DNA of 9,209 nucleotides, taken from assembly GCA_016295665.1 (NCBI GenBank), contig JAEDKS010000092.1:1-9209 (forward strand), given 5' to 3'. Origin of the DNA: Clostridia bacterium (GTDB lineage: Bacteria; Bacillota; Clostridia; Christensenellales; Aristaeellaceae). Shown here one piece after another: positions 1 to 5,279 of this stretch. The position numbers were made by a program, and so were the translations under genes. How positions within the stretch are numbered: the stretch's first letter is position 1; every line of letters starts with the position of its first letter. The notes beneath the pieces were generated by a model that saw only the letters and a program-made list of their open reading frames with translations, was not told the DNA's origin and did not search any database.

Positions 1-429
1 GACTCCCTGGCCATCGCCATCGGCACCAGCCACGGCGCCTACAAGTTCAAGCCCGGCACCAAGCCCCAGCTCCGCTTCGACGTGCTGGAGGCCGTGACCA
101 AGGAGCTGCCCGGCTTCCCCATCGTGCTGCACGGCGCTTCCTCCGTGCCCCAGGAGTTCGTCGCCGAGATCAACCAGTTCGGCGGCAGCATGCCCGGCGC
201 CATCGGCATCCCCGAGGAGCAGCTGCGCCAGGCCGCGACCTCCGCGGTCTGCAAGATCAACATCGACTCCGACATCCGTCTGGCCATGACCGCCAGCATC
301 CGCAAGTACTTCGCCGAGCATCCGGATCACTTCGATCCCCGGCAGTACCTCAAGCCCGCCCGTCAGGCCGTGCATGACATGGTCGCCCACAAGATCGTGG
401 ACGTGCTGGGCTGCAACGGCAAGGCGTAA
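1..429 (+). CDS. fba: Class II fructose-bisphosphate aldolase, 3' part (5' end outside window)
   Basis: This is the C-terminal 142 residues of a metal-dependent aldolase that cleaves fructose 1,6-bisphosphate to glyceraldehyde 3-phosphate and dihydroxyacetone phosphate in cytoplasmic glycolysis and gluconeogenesis. The reading frame is open from base 1. The visible segment carries GTSHGAYKF and VLHGASSVP, which hold two of the zinc-ligand histidines of class II enzymes. It also has KINIDSDIRLA, the phosphate-binding NIDSD-R motif. The end (IRKYFAEHPDHFDPRQYLKPA) is typical of the roughly 300-residue class II subgroup, so about the first half of the protein is missing. The gene ends in TAA and is followed by its own hairpin terminator, so it probably closes a transcription unit that lies to the left. 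Family assignment is secure; the exact substrate (fructose rather than tagatose bisphosphate) is inferred. Confidence 0.93.
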   Translation, partial: DSLAIAIGTSHGAYKFKPGTKPQLRFDVLEAVTKELPGFPIVLHGASSVPQEFVAEINQFGGSMPGAIGIPEEQLRQAATSAVCKINIDSDIRLAMTASIRKYFAEHPDHFDPRQYLKPARQAVHDMVAHKIVDVLGCNGKA

Positions 430-457
430 TCGCCAGCGCGTCGCAAACCGCATTCCC

Positions 458-500
458 GGCCCCCGGAGATGGCATAGCCTGCCGTATCCGGGGGCCTTTT
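458..500 (+). terminator. Intrinsic terminator after fba
   Basis: A perfect 10-bp inverted repeat, GGCCCCCGGA (458-467) and TCCGGGGGCC (487-496), is followed directly by TTTT. The 19-base loop can fold a further small GGCA/TGCC stem. It lies 28 bases past the aldolase stop codon. The T-tract is short, so efficiency is uncertain. Confidence 0.75.
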
Positions 501-554
501 CCGACCAGCCGAGCCAGCTTCTCCGAAGCCGCCGTCAGGAAATTTCAACCACCC

Positions 555-584
555 GGGAACAATTTCCCCCGCTGATGCGTCTAA
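555..584 (+). promoter_or_regulatory. Candidate ECF-sigma-type promoter of the secreted repeat protein
   Basis: GGGAAC at 555-560 and CGTCTAA at 578-584 are separated by 17 bp. GGAAC around -35 with CGTC(TAA) around -10 at 16-17 bp is the classic pattern for group 4 (extracytoplasmic function) sigma factors. A housekeeping reading is poor: TCTAAT at 580-585 could be a -10, but no good TTGACA lies 16-18 bp upstream. Transcription would start near 592, about 25 bases before the ATG. No sigma factor gene is in the window, so the assignment rests on the motif alone. Confidence 0.55.
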
Positions 585-616
585 TCGGGTGTAAGACAAC
601 AAAGGAGGTATCCCCC

Positions 617-1402
617 ATGAAGAAGTTCCTGACGCTTGCCCTCTCCCTGATGCTGCTGGTGGTTTGCACCGCGCTGGCGGACAACCCGTCCACCCCCTCC
701 GACCTGACCGCCTCCGCCGAGGAGCAGGTGCTGCTCTCCGGCATCGTGCTGGCGGTGGAGGACGATCATCTGCTGGTGATGACCGACGAGGGACAGCAGG
801 TGCAGGTCAACCTGTTTGACGAGACCGTGTGGAGCACCTACAGCGAAGGCACCGTGGTGCCCGGCGACTATGTGCTGGTGAGCTATTCCGGTCAGATGAC
901 CTTCTCCCTGCCCGCGCAGATCGCCGCGCAGGTCGTGACCTGCTACCGGGTCAGCGGCACCGTGACCGGCATGGAGGAGGACGGCAGCCTGCTGGTCACC
1001 GACGCGGACGAGTGCGAGTGGCTGGTGAAGGTGCCTGGCGCTCTGGCTGAGCAGGCGCTGCTGCTGGAGGGCATGGAGATCACCGTGTTCTTCAACGGCA
1101 TCGCCACCCGCTCCCTGCCCCCGCAGATCACGGCGGCCCACATCCGCACCATCACCCTCGCCGGCACCATCACCGAGGTGGATGAGAAGTCCTTCACCCT
1201 CGTGGACGCGGAGGGACAGGAGCAGATCGTTCACCTGACCGAGAACGTGGCGCTGTGCGTCGCGCTGGAGGTGGGCGCGGAGGTGGAGGTCGTGACAACG
1301 AACGTGGTCACCGCGTCCCTGCCCGCCCAGTATCAGGCGCTGGAGGTGCTGCCCGCGCCCGTTCAGCTGGCTGAAAGTGAGGAGCTGGAGCCTGCGGATT
1401 GA
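617..1402 (+). CDS. Secreted protein with three beta-rich internal repeats, function unknown
   Basis: I do not recognise a named family for this 261-residue protein. The start is ATG at 617, seven bases after AAAGGAGGT (601-609). Residues 1-21 form a signal peptide (MKK, a hydrophobic run, then ALA before Asp22), which suggests export and signal peptidase I cleavage. Cys17 does not sit in a good lipobox (LVVC). The mature part holds three copies of a 65-residue unit at about 40-106, 112-176 and 181-243. Each begins with L/V-S/A-G-x-V/I, runs through alternating hydrophobic and acidic strands (LLVMTDEGQQ, LLVTDADECE, FTLVDAEGQE), and ends with the signature SLPAQI, SLPPQI or SLPAQY. The pattern suggests small OB-like beta barrels. 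The protein is very acidic and has no catalytic motif, no sorting signal and no later membrane segment. It stands alone between terminators and promoters. A role at the cell surface, perhaps under envelope stress as the upstream promoter hints, is inference. Confidence 0.85.
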   Translation: MKKFLTLALSLMLLVVCTALADNPSTPSDLTASAEEQVLLSGIVLAVEDDHLLVMTDEGQQVQVNLFDETVWSTYSEGTVVPGDYVLVSYSGQMTFSLPAQIAAQVVTCYRVSGTVTGMEEDGSLLVTDADECEWLVKVPGALAEQALLLEGMEITVFFNGIATRSLPPQITAAHIRTITLAGTITEVDEKSFTLVDAEGQEQIVHLTENVALCVALEVGAEVEVVTTNVVTASLPAQYQALEVLPAPVQLAESEELEPAD

Positions 1403-1427
1403 CTTTTCCCCCGGCCTGTGGTATGCT
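1399..1427 (+). promoter_or_regulatory. Sigma-70-type promoter of pcp
   Basis: TTGACT at 1399-1404 and TATGCT at 1422-1427 are separated by exactly 17 bp. The -35 box overlaps the TGA stop (1400-1402) of the upstream gene. Transcription would begin near 1434, giving a leader of about 24 bases with GGAGG at 1447-1451. pcp therefore need not depend on the upstream gene's promoter. Confidence 0.7.
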
Positions 1428-1457
1428 GATGGCACATTCTCAAGCCGGAGGCACACC

Positions 1458-2039
1458 ATGAAGGTACTGATGACGGGCTTCGAGCCCTTTGGCGGCGCAT
1501 CGCTCAACCCATCCTGGGAGGCGGTGCGCCGTCTTCCCGATGTCATCGGCGGCGCAGAGATCACCCGCCTGCGTCTGCCGGTGATCTATGGCACGGCGGG
1601 ACGCATGGCGGCGGATGCCGTCCGGGCACTGGGCGCGGAGCTGGTCATCGCCACCGGCGTGGCCTCCGGACGAACCCGCCTGACCCCGGAGCTGGCGGCG
1701 CTGAACTGGCGCATGGCAAGCCTGCCCGACGAGGCGGGCATCCGCTGCGACGGCGGGATGATCGAGCCCGACGCCCCCGCCGCGCTCATGACCCGGCTGC
1801 CCGTGCTTCCGTTGACGCGGGCGCTGAACGACGCGGGCATCCCCGCCGCCCTGTCCACCTCCGCCGGGAGCTACGTCTGCAACGACGTGTACTGGCACCT
1901 GCTGCGGCAGGAGGAGGCGCTGGGCTGCCGTGCGCTGTTCGTCCATGTGCCGGACACCCCGCAGATGGACGCGCAGACCGCCGCCCGGGGGCTGATGACC
2001 TGTGTGCAGTTCCTGACCGCCGCCCCGTCCGATGCGTGA
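1458..2039 (+). CDS. pcp: Pyroglutamyl-peptidase I (pyrrolidone-carboxylate peptidase)
   Basis: A cytoplasmic cysteine peptidase (family C15) that removes N-terminal pyroglutamate from peptides. The product is 193 residues, slightly shorter than the usual 200-215. The N-terminal MKVLMTGFEPFGG and NPSWEAV are family hallmarks. The catalytic triad is present: Glu78 in LTPELAALN, Cys141 in SAGSYVCND, and His163 in LFVHVPDTPQ. The spacing matches well-studied enzymes (Glu, Cys and His near 81, 144 and 168). One small departure is Leu after the catalytic Glu, where Lys or Arg is usual. The start at 1458 is chosen because GGAGG (1447-1451) lies six bases upstream and because the homologous N-terminus begins there; the frame is open further upstream to 1377 but that stretch resembles nothing. 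It has its own promoter and terminator, so it is likely monocistronic. Confidence 0.93.
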   Translation: MKVLMTGFEPFGGASLNPSWEAVRRLPDVIGGAEITRLRLPVIYGTAGRMAADAVRALGAELVIATGVASGRTRLTPELAALNWRMASLPDEAGIRCDGGMIEPDAPAALMTRLPVLPLTRALNDAGIPAALSTSAGSYVCNDVYWHLLRQEEALGCRALFVHVPDTPQMDAQTAARGLMTCVQFLTAAPSDA

Positions 2040-2057
2040 CGCGTGCATAAAACGCGC

Positions 2058-2105
2058 AAAAAACCGCCATCCTGTTTGTGATTGACAGCAAGGAGGCGGT
2101 TTTTT
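2058..2105 (+). terminator. Terminator after pcp, possibly bidirectional; hides the next gene's RBS
   Basis: AAAAAACCGCC (2058-2068) and GGCGGTTTTTT (2095-2105) are perfect inverted repeats. The stem continues as TCCT (2070-2073) with AGGA (2091-2094) past a single bulged A. The run of T on one strand and A on the other would allow termination both ways. The 3' arm contains AAGGAGG (2090-2096), the Shine-Dalgarno of the following GTG-start gene. Confidence 0.85.
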
Positions 2106-2106
2106 C

Positions 2107-2532
2107 GTGGAAGAAGCAAGGTGCGCTCGCCGGCCCCATCCCTTCCGGCATGCGCTGTGGCTGGCGGTGCTGTTTGCGGTGATGATGGTGATGACGGGCA
2201 CGCCCTCCCTGTGGGAGACCTTCACCGGGCGCAATCTGTCCCGGGAGGCGCTGGCCTTCGCGGCGATGCTGGCCCCGGGGGCGTTCCTGGCTTCCCTGCC
2301 GGAGCGCATCCGAAGGCGCGGTGCCCCTGTCCTCCACACCACCTGGCAGGGCTGCCTGCTCATGCTTGCCGCCGGCGCGGCGCTGACCTTCAGCGCGGCC
2401 CTCGCCGGGGGCGGCGATGTGCGGATGCTCGCCGGAAGCATGCAGGGCAGCGCGGGCGCCCTGGCGTTCGTGGGCATCGCCTGGCTCACCGCGCTGATCG
2501 CGGGGCGCATCGCGGACAGGAGGCACCCATGA
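2107..2532 (+). CDS. YeeE/YedE-like integral membrane protein, first half of a split transporter
   Basis: A 141-residue membrane protein with about four hydrophobic segments (roughly 16-31, 46-62, 80-100 and 113-134). Residues 80-136 align by eye with the core repeat of YeeE/YedE transporters (thiosulfate, and putative selenium/sulfur-compound carriers): GCLLMLAAGAALTFSAALAG, then GGGDVRMLAGSMQGSAGALA. The family normally has GGC-P-x-R at this place, with a conserved cysteine that handles the sulfur group; here it reads GGGDVR, so Gly replaces the Cys. The start is GTG at 2107, ten bases after AAGGAGG, but that site is inside the pcp terminator; a later ATG near 2182 would remove part of the first membrane segment. 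The stop overlaps the next gene's ATG by 4 bp, so the two are probably translationally coupled and form one complex. Gene reality is good; the family call is moderate and the substrate unknown. Confidence 0.72.
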   Translation: MEEARCARRPHPFRHALWLAVLFAVMMVMTGTPSLWETFTGRNLSREALAFAAMLAPGAFLASLPERIRRRGAPVLHTTWQGCLLMLAAGAALTFSAALAGGGDVRMLAGSMQGSAGALAFVGIAWLTALIAGRIADRRHP

Positions 2533-3548
2533 GCGGCGTGCTGGTCTGGGGCGGGCTGGGCCTGCTGGTGGGCATGGCGGTGCAGCAGTGCGGCTTCTCC
2601 CTGCCCGAAAACGTGGGCGGCGCGGCGACCTTCCGCAGTGGTGCCGGTGCCCGGTGCGTGCTGTACCTGCTGGGCATCGGCATGGTGCTGTGCGCCGCGC
2701 TCAGCTATCTGGCGGTCATTGACGTGGACGAGGTGGAGGTCGTCCCGCTCAGCGGCGGCACGGTGCTGGGCGGCGTGCTGTTCGGGCTGGCGGTGGGGCT
2801 GGCGGGGCTGCTCCCCGCCACCAGCCTGACCGGGCTGGGCGGCGGACGGCTGCTGGAGAGCCTGTGCGGCGTGGTCGGATGCGTCGGCGGGGCGTGGCTG
2901 GGCACCGTGCTCCCGCTGGAGGGCATCCGGGGGCTGGTGCCCCGGGTGGACGCCACCCTGTTCCGGCTGACCCTGCGGGACGGCTATCTGCTGCAGGGCG
3001 GCTTTGCGGGGCTGGCATGCCTGGGGCTGCTGCTGTGTGCGCTGGCGCTGCTGGTGCCCCTGCGCCGGGATGCGGCAGCGCCGCCGGTCGACGTGCCCGA
3101 CGTCCCCGCCGAGCCGGTGGCACCCGCCGATGCGGAGCCCGTGGACAGCCCGGACGCAGACCCCGAACAGCTCCCCACGGAGACCTTCGTGGCCCTGCTG
3201 CCCGAGGAGGAGCCCATGGTAGTGGACACCGCCGCCCCGGAGCAGCCCGCCGAAACCGACGCTGAAAAGGAGGAGAAGCCCATGGACCCCCGAGACAGAC
3301 GCACCCCGCCCGCCACCGACCCGGAGCCCGTTCTGCGGGATCATCCGGAGCTGGAGGAGCCGGTGGATCTGGCACCGAACCGGATGGCACAGCTGGCGGC
3401 GCTGGAAACCCAGGCGGGCCTGCTGACCCCCACGGAGGAGCTGGACATGCCCGCGCCCGCCCGGGCACCGGAGCGCATGGTACCCGACGAGCTGCTGGAC
3501 GATGCGGCCCCGGAGAACGGTGTCGGCGAGGAGGAGCCGGAGGCGTAG
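2529..3548 (+). CDS. YeeE/YedE-like membrane protein, second half, with long acidic disordered tail
   Basis: A 339-residue protein starting at ATG 2529, five bases after AGGAGG (2518-2523) and overlapping the upstream stop. Residues 1-178 hold about five hydrophobic segments (roughly 4-20, 43-63, 77-97, 110-128, 156-177). GLLVGMAVQQCGFSLPE resembles the start of the second YedE half (usually AQR-x-R-x-C), and GGVLFGLAVGLAGLLPATSL followed by GLGGGRLLES resembles the core repeat. The family's GGCPxR cysteine is again missing (GLLPAT). Cys21 may stand in for the usual cysteine of the AQR segment, two places away from the normal position. Residues 180-339 are a Pro/Ala/Glu/Asp-rich tail with no predicted fold and many acidic residues. 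An in-frame ATG (Met252, base 3282) inside the tail has a perfect Shine-Dalgarno. With the preceding gene it probably forms a two-subunit transporter or a degenerate relative. No sulfur gene is on the same strand nearby, although metY is the next, convergent gene. Confidence 0.72.
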   Translation: MSGVLVWGGLGLLVGMAVQQCGFSLPENVGGAATFRSGAGARCVLYLLGIGMVLCAALSYLAVIDVDEVEVVPLSGGTVLGGVLFGLAVGLAGLLPATSLTGLGGGRLLESLCGVVGCVGGAWLGTVLPLEGIRGLVPRVDATLFRLTLRDGYLLQGGFAGLACLGLLLCALALLVPLRRDAAAPPVDVPDVPAEPVAPADAEPVDSPDADPEQLPTETFVALLPEEEPMVVDTAAPEQPAETDAEKEEKPMDPRDRRTPPATDPEPVLRDHPELEEPVDLAPNRMAQLAALETQAGLLTPTEELDMPAPARAPERMVPDELLDDAAPENGVGEEEPEA

Positions 3549-3593
3549 TGCCCCGGGCGGCCTTCGCCCTGCCGTCCAAGCACAGCAAGGGAG

Positions 3594-3624
3594 GGACGCG
3601 GCCTGCATCCGCGTCCTTCCTGTT
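3594..3624 (+). terminator. Hairpin between the convergent membrane gene and metY
   Basis: GGACGCGG (3594-3601) and CCGCGTCC (3609-3616) form a perfect 8-bp stem with a 7-base loop, followed by the T-rich TTCCTGTT. It lies 45 bases past the stop at 3548. The T-tract is interrupted. On the minus strand, where metY ends at 3635, the hairpin is followed by CTCCCTTG, also weak. A second small CCGG/CCGG hairpin (3630-3641) covers the metY stop codon. Confidence 0.5.
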
Positions 3625-3634
3625 CGTTTCCGGT

Positions 3635-4939
3635 TTACCGGACGGCCTCGAAGGCGGCGTCCAGGGCGGCAATCAGATCATGCACATTCTCCGTGCCGAT
3701 GGAGAGCCGGATGGTGTTGGGCCGGATGCCCTGATCCAGCAGCTCCTCGTCGATCAGCTGACTGTGCGTGGTGGTGTAGGGATGAATGACCAGGGACTTG
3801 ACGTCCGCCACGTTCGCCAGCAGGGAGAAGATCGCCAGGTTGTCGATGAACTTCTTCGCCGTATCGCTGTCGCCCCTGATCTCAAAGGTGAAGATGCTGC
3901 CACCGCCGTGGGGGAAGTACTTCTGGTACAGCGCATGGCTGGGCTCCGAGGGCAGCGCCGGATGATGCACGGCCTCCACCTGCGGGTGCTTCGAGAGATA
4001 GTCCACGATCTTCAGCGCATTCTCCACATGCCGCTCCACCCGGAGGGACAGGGTCTCCAGCCCCTGAAGGAAAAGGAACGCATGGAACGGGGAGAGCGTC
4101 GCGCCGGTATCGCGCAGGAGAATCGCCCGGATGTAGGTGACGAAGGCGGCGGGGCCGACCGCGTCATAGAAGGACACGCCATGATAGCTGGGGTTGGGTT
4201 CGCTGATCCACGGGTACCTGCCGCTGGCCTTCCAGTCGAATTGTCCGCCCTCGACGATCACGCCGCCGATGGCTGTGCCGTGACCGCCGATGAACTTGGT
4301 GGCGGAATGGACAACGATGTCCGCGCCATATTCGATGGGCCGCACCAGATAGGGCGTGGCAAAGGTGGAATCCACCACCAGCGGAATGCCGTGCGCGTGG
4401 GCAATCCTTGCGACCGCCTCGATGTCGATGATGTTGCTGTTGGGATTGCCCAGCGTCTCAATGAACAGGGCCTTGGTGTTTTCCTGAATCGCCGCCTCGA
4501 AGCTGCCCTCCACGTCGGGATCGGCAAAGGTCGTTGTGATGCCGGAGGTCAGTGGCAGCGTGTGGGCCAGCAGGTTGTAGGTGCCGCCGTAGATGGTCTT
4601 GGAGGCGACGATGTGCTCACCGGCCTTGGCGAGCGCCTGGAAGGTGTAAGCGATGGCTGCCGCGCCGGAGGCGACCGCCAGCGCAGCGGTGCCGTTCTCC
4701 AGCGAGGCGATGCGGGTCTCGAACACGCTCTGGGTGGGGTTGGTCAGACGACCGTAGATGTTGCCCGGATCCCGGAGACCGAAGCGGTCAGCGGCATGAT
4801 CGCTGCTGTGGAACACATAGGAGGTGGTGGCGTAAATCGGCACGGCGCGGGCGTCGGTCACCGGATCGGCCTGCTCCTGACCGATGTGAAGCTGCCTGGT
4901 TTCAAAGGACCAGTTGGCGGAATTTCTGATGTCGGACAT
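3635..4939 (-). CDS. metY: O-acetylhomoserine sulfhydrylase (PLP-dependent)
   Basis: A 434-residue cytoplasmic enzyme of the Cys/Met metabolism PLP family. It joins O-acetylhomoserine and sulfide to give homocysteine, the direct route of sulfur into methionine. Visible features are the N-terminal ETRQLHIGQ, IYATTSYVFHSS, the Tyr62-x-Arg64 pair in NIYGRLTNPT that binds the cofactor phosphate of the neighbouring subunit, KTIYGGT with the ring-stacking Tyr117, Asp190 in VVDSTFATP that pairs with the pyridine nitrogen, and the Schiff-base Lys215 in HSATKFIGGHG. Length and these motifs fit MetY rather than the shorter cystathionine synthases and lyases (about 380-400). The start at 4939 follows a moderate GAGGG about eight bases upstream and matches the family N-terminus. 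It has its own promoter, with an unusual leader of about 170 bases that encodes a short Cys-containing peptide. It is transcribed divergently from the sortase gene. Some family members also accept O-acetylserine, which sequence alone cannot exclude. Confidence 0.93.
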   Translation of the reverse strand: MSDIRNSANWSFETRQLHIGQEQADPVTDARAVPIYATTSYVFHSSDHAADRFGLRDPGNIYGRLTNPTQSVFETRIASLENGTAALAVASGAAAIAYTFQALAKAGEHIVASKTIYGGTYNLLAHTLPLTSGITTTFADPDVEGSFEAAIQENTKALFIETLGNPNSNIIDIEAVARIAHAHGIPLVVDSTFATPYLVRPIEYGADIVVHSATKFIGGHGTAIGGVIVEGGQFDWKASGRYPWISEPNPSYHGVSFYDAVGPAAFVTYIRAILLRDTGATLSPFHAFLFLQGLETLSLRVERHVENALKIVDYLSKHPQVEAVHHPALPSEPSHALYQKYFPHGGGSIFTFEIRGDSDTAKKFIDNLAIFSLLANVADVKSLVIHPYTTTHSQLIDEELLDQGIRPNTIRLSIGTENVHDLIAALDAAFEAVR

Positions 4940-4963
4940 GATGCTTCCCTCTTTTCTTTCATC

Positions 4964-4974
4964 GTACCAGGTAC
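4964..4974. repeat. Short perfect palindrome GTACC-A-GGTAC in the metY leader
   Basis: Five-base arms around a single central A, about 25 bases upstream of the metY start codon. It could be an operator, or in RNA a weak helix (a one-base loop must open). It sits between the long leader hairpin and the metY ribosome binding site. Its role is unknown. Confidence 0.4.
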
Positions 4975-4984
4975 AATCAACATG

Positions 4985-5047
4985 GGAACCGGAATGGCGT
5001 GGCCCCTCAGGCCCTCCGCGCTCCGTGCCTGCCGCACATTCGGTTCC
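4985..5047 (-). promoter_or_regulatory. Long hairpin in the metY leader RNA, overlapping the leader peptide codons
   Basis: In the metY transcript GGAACCGAAT (5047 to 5038) can pair with ATTCCGGTTCC (4995 to 4985), giving ten base pairs with one bulged base. The 42-base interior contains smaller stems (GTGC/GCAC at 5025-5037 and a GGCC/GGCC pair). The 5' arm falls in codons 14-17 of the leader peptide, so a ribosome passing through would open the helix, whereas one halted at Cys codons 3 or 5 would leave it free to form. No run of U follows, so it is not an intrinsic terminator as it stands. Confidence 0.5.
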
Positions 5048-5087
5048 GGCTCAGCAGCACGGCGTGGAACCCGCATCGACATCGCAT
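5007..5087 (-). CDS. Candidate leader peptide upstream of metY (26 residues, Cys/Arg-rich)
   Basis: A short reading frame starts with ATG at 5087-5085, eight bases after GGGAGG on the minus strand (5101-5096), the best ribosome binding site in this leader and better than that of metY itself. The peptide begins MRCRCGFHAVLLSRNRM, with cysteines at residues 3, 5 and 18 and seven arginines, and ends in TGA at 5009-5007, 67 bases before the metY start. The likely transcription start near 5112 would put it about 25 bases into the mRNA. Cys-rich leader peptides are known upstream of sulfur-assimilation genes in other phyla, where ribosome behaviour at Cys codons tunes the downstream gene. Here the link to sulfur is the downstream metY. 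A competing frame starts with ATG at 5082 (13 bases from the same RBS) and runs into metY to 4858, but its spacing is worse. Translation is inferred, not shown. Confidence 0.5.
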   Translation of the reverse strand: MRCRCGFHAVLLSRNRMCGRHGARRA

Positions 5088-5105
5088 AACCGAAACCTCC
5101 CTTCG

Positions 5106-5181
5106 TTCTGATGGGTTTATTCTACCGAATTGATGGGTTATTGTCCAATATCAAAGAGCAATCTTCACTGATAGGTTTTTT
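5106..5181 (+). repeat. Three direct repeats TGATRGGTTWTT around the metY promoter (candidate operator)
   Basis: TGATGGGTTTATT at 5109-5121, TGATGGGTTATTG at 5131-5143 and TGATAGGTTTTTT at 5169-5181 share a 9-base core. The first two are 22 bp apart, two helical turns, and lie just downstream of and within the metY promoter; the third is 38 bp further up. The third also contains ATAG, 7 bases, CTAT (5171-5185), the same ends as the streptococcal MET-box bound by LysR-type regulators. A sulfur- or methionine-responsive regulator is a reasonable guess; none is encoded here. Confidence 0.5.
5119..5147 (-). promoter_or_regulatory. Sigma-70-type promoter of metY
   Basis: Read on the minus strand, TGGACA (5147-5142) and TAGAAT (5124-5119) each match the consensus in five of six positions and are separated by 17 bp. 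Transcription would begin near 5112, giving a leader of about 170 bases before the metY ATG and placing the leader-peptide RBS just after the 5' end. Two of the three TGAT-GGGTT repeats lie in or beside this promoter. Confidence 0.65.
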
Positions 5182-5203
5182 CTATATGTCCATGCGAATC
5201 CGA

Positions 5204-5232
5204 TAGCCAAACCGCATCTGATATGGTATAAT
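5204..5232 (+). promoter_or_regulatory. Promoter of the sortase gene with extended -10
   Basis: TATAAT (5227-5232) is a perfect -10 preceded by TG and one base (5224-5225), an extended -10. TAGCCA (5204-5209) is a moderate -35 (four of six) at 17 bp. Transcription would start near 5239, about 40 bases before the ATG. It diverges from the metY promoter. Confidence 0.8.
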
Positions 5233-5279
5233 GTATCCGTGCCGAACGAAGGACTGCGGCGGCTGAGGGGAGGTGCCGG

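Noticed and set aside
659..679. Lipobox in the signal peptide of the secreted repeat protein
   Set aside because: The residues before Cys17 are LVV, with Val where Gly, Ala or Ser is needed; ALA before Asp22 fits ordinary signal peptidase I better.
581..1564. 327-residue His/Gln/Leu-rich frame antisense to the secreted repeat protein
   Set aside because: Composition is typical of a GC-rich shadow frame, with no ribosome binding site. It crosses two promoters on the other strand.
2082..2087. Perfect TTGACA as a promoter for the gene at 2107
   Set aside because: No -10-like hexamer occurs 16-18 bp downstream; that stretch reads TCGTGG and overlaps the start codon.
1440..3608. 722-residue open frame on the minus strand across pcp and the membrane genes
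   Set aside because: It is antisense to well-supported genes, rich in Arg, Gln, His and Pro as expected for the opposite strand of GC-rich coding DNA, and shows no recognisable motif or RBS.
4858..5082. Alternative 74-residue frame starting at ATG 5082 and overlapping metY
   Set aside because: It shares the RBS of the 26-residue leader frame but at a poor 13-base spacing, and has no recognisable features. It cannot be fully excluded.
3548..5089. 513-residue open frame on the plus strand antisense to metY
   Set aside because: metY on the other strand has a full set of catalytic motifs. This frame is compositionally a shadow and ends in the metY leader.
4940..5112. SAM riboswitch or T-box in the metY leader
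   Set aside because: I could not find the conserved core of S-box motifs or the T-box TGG-ACC sequence, and no intrinsic terminator is present in the leader.
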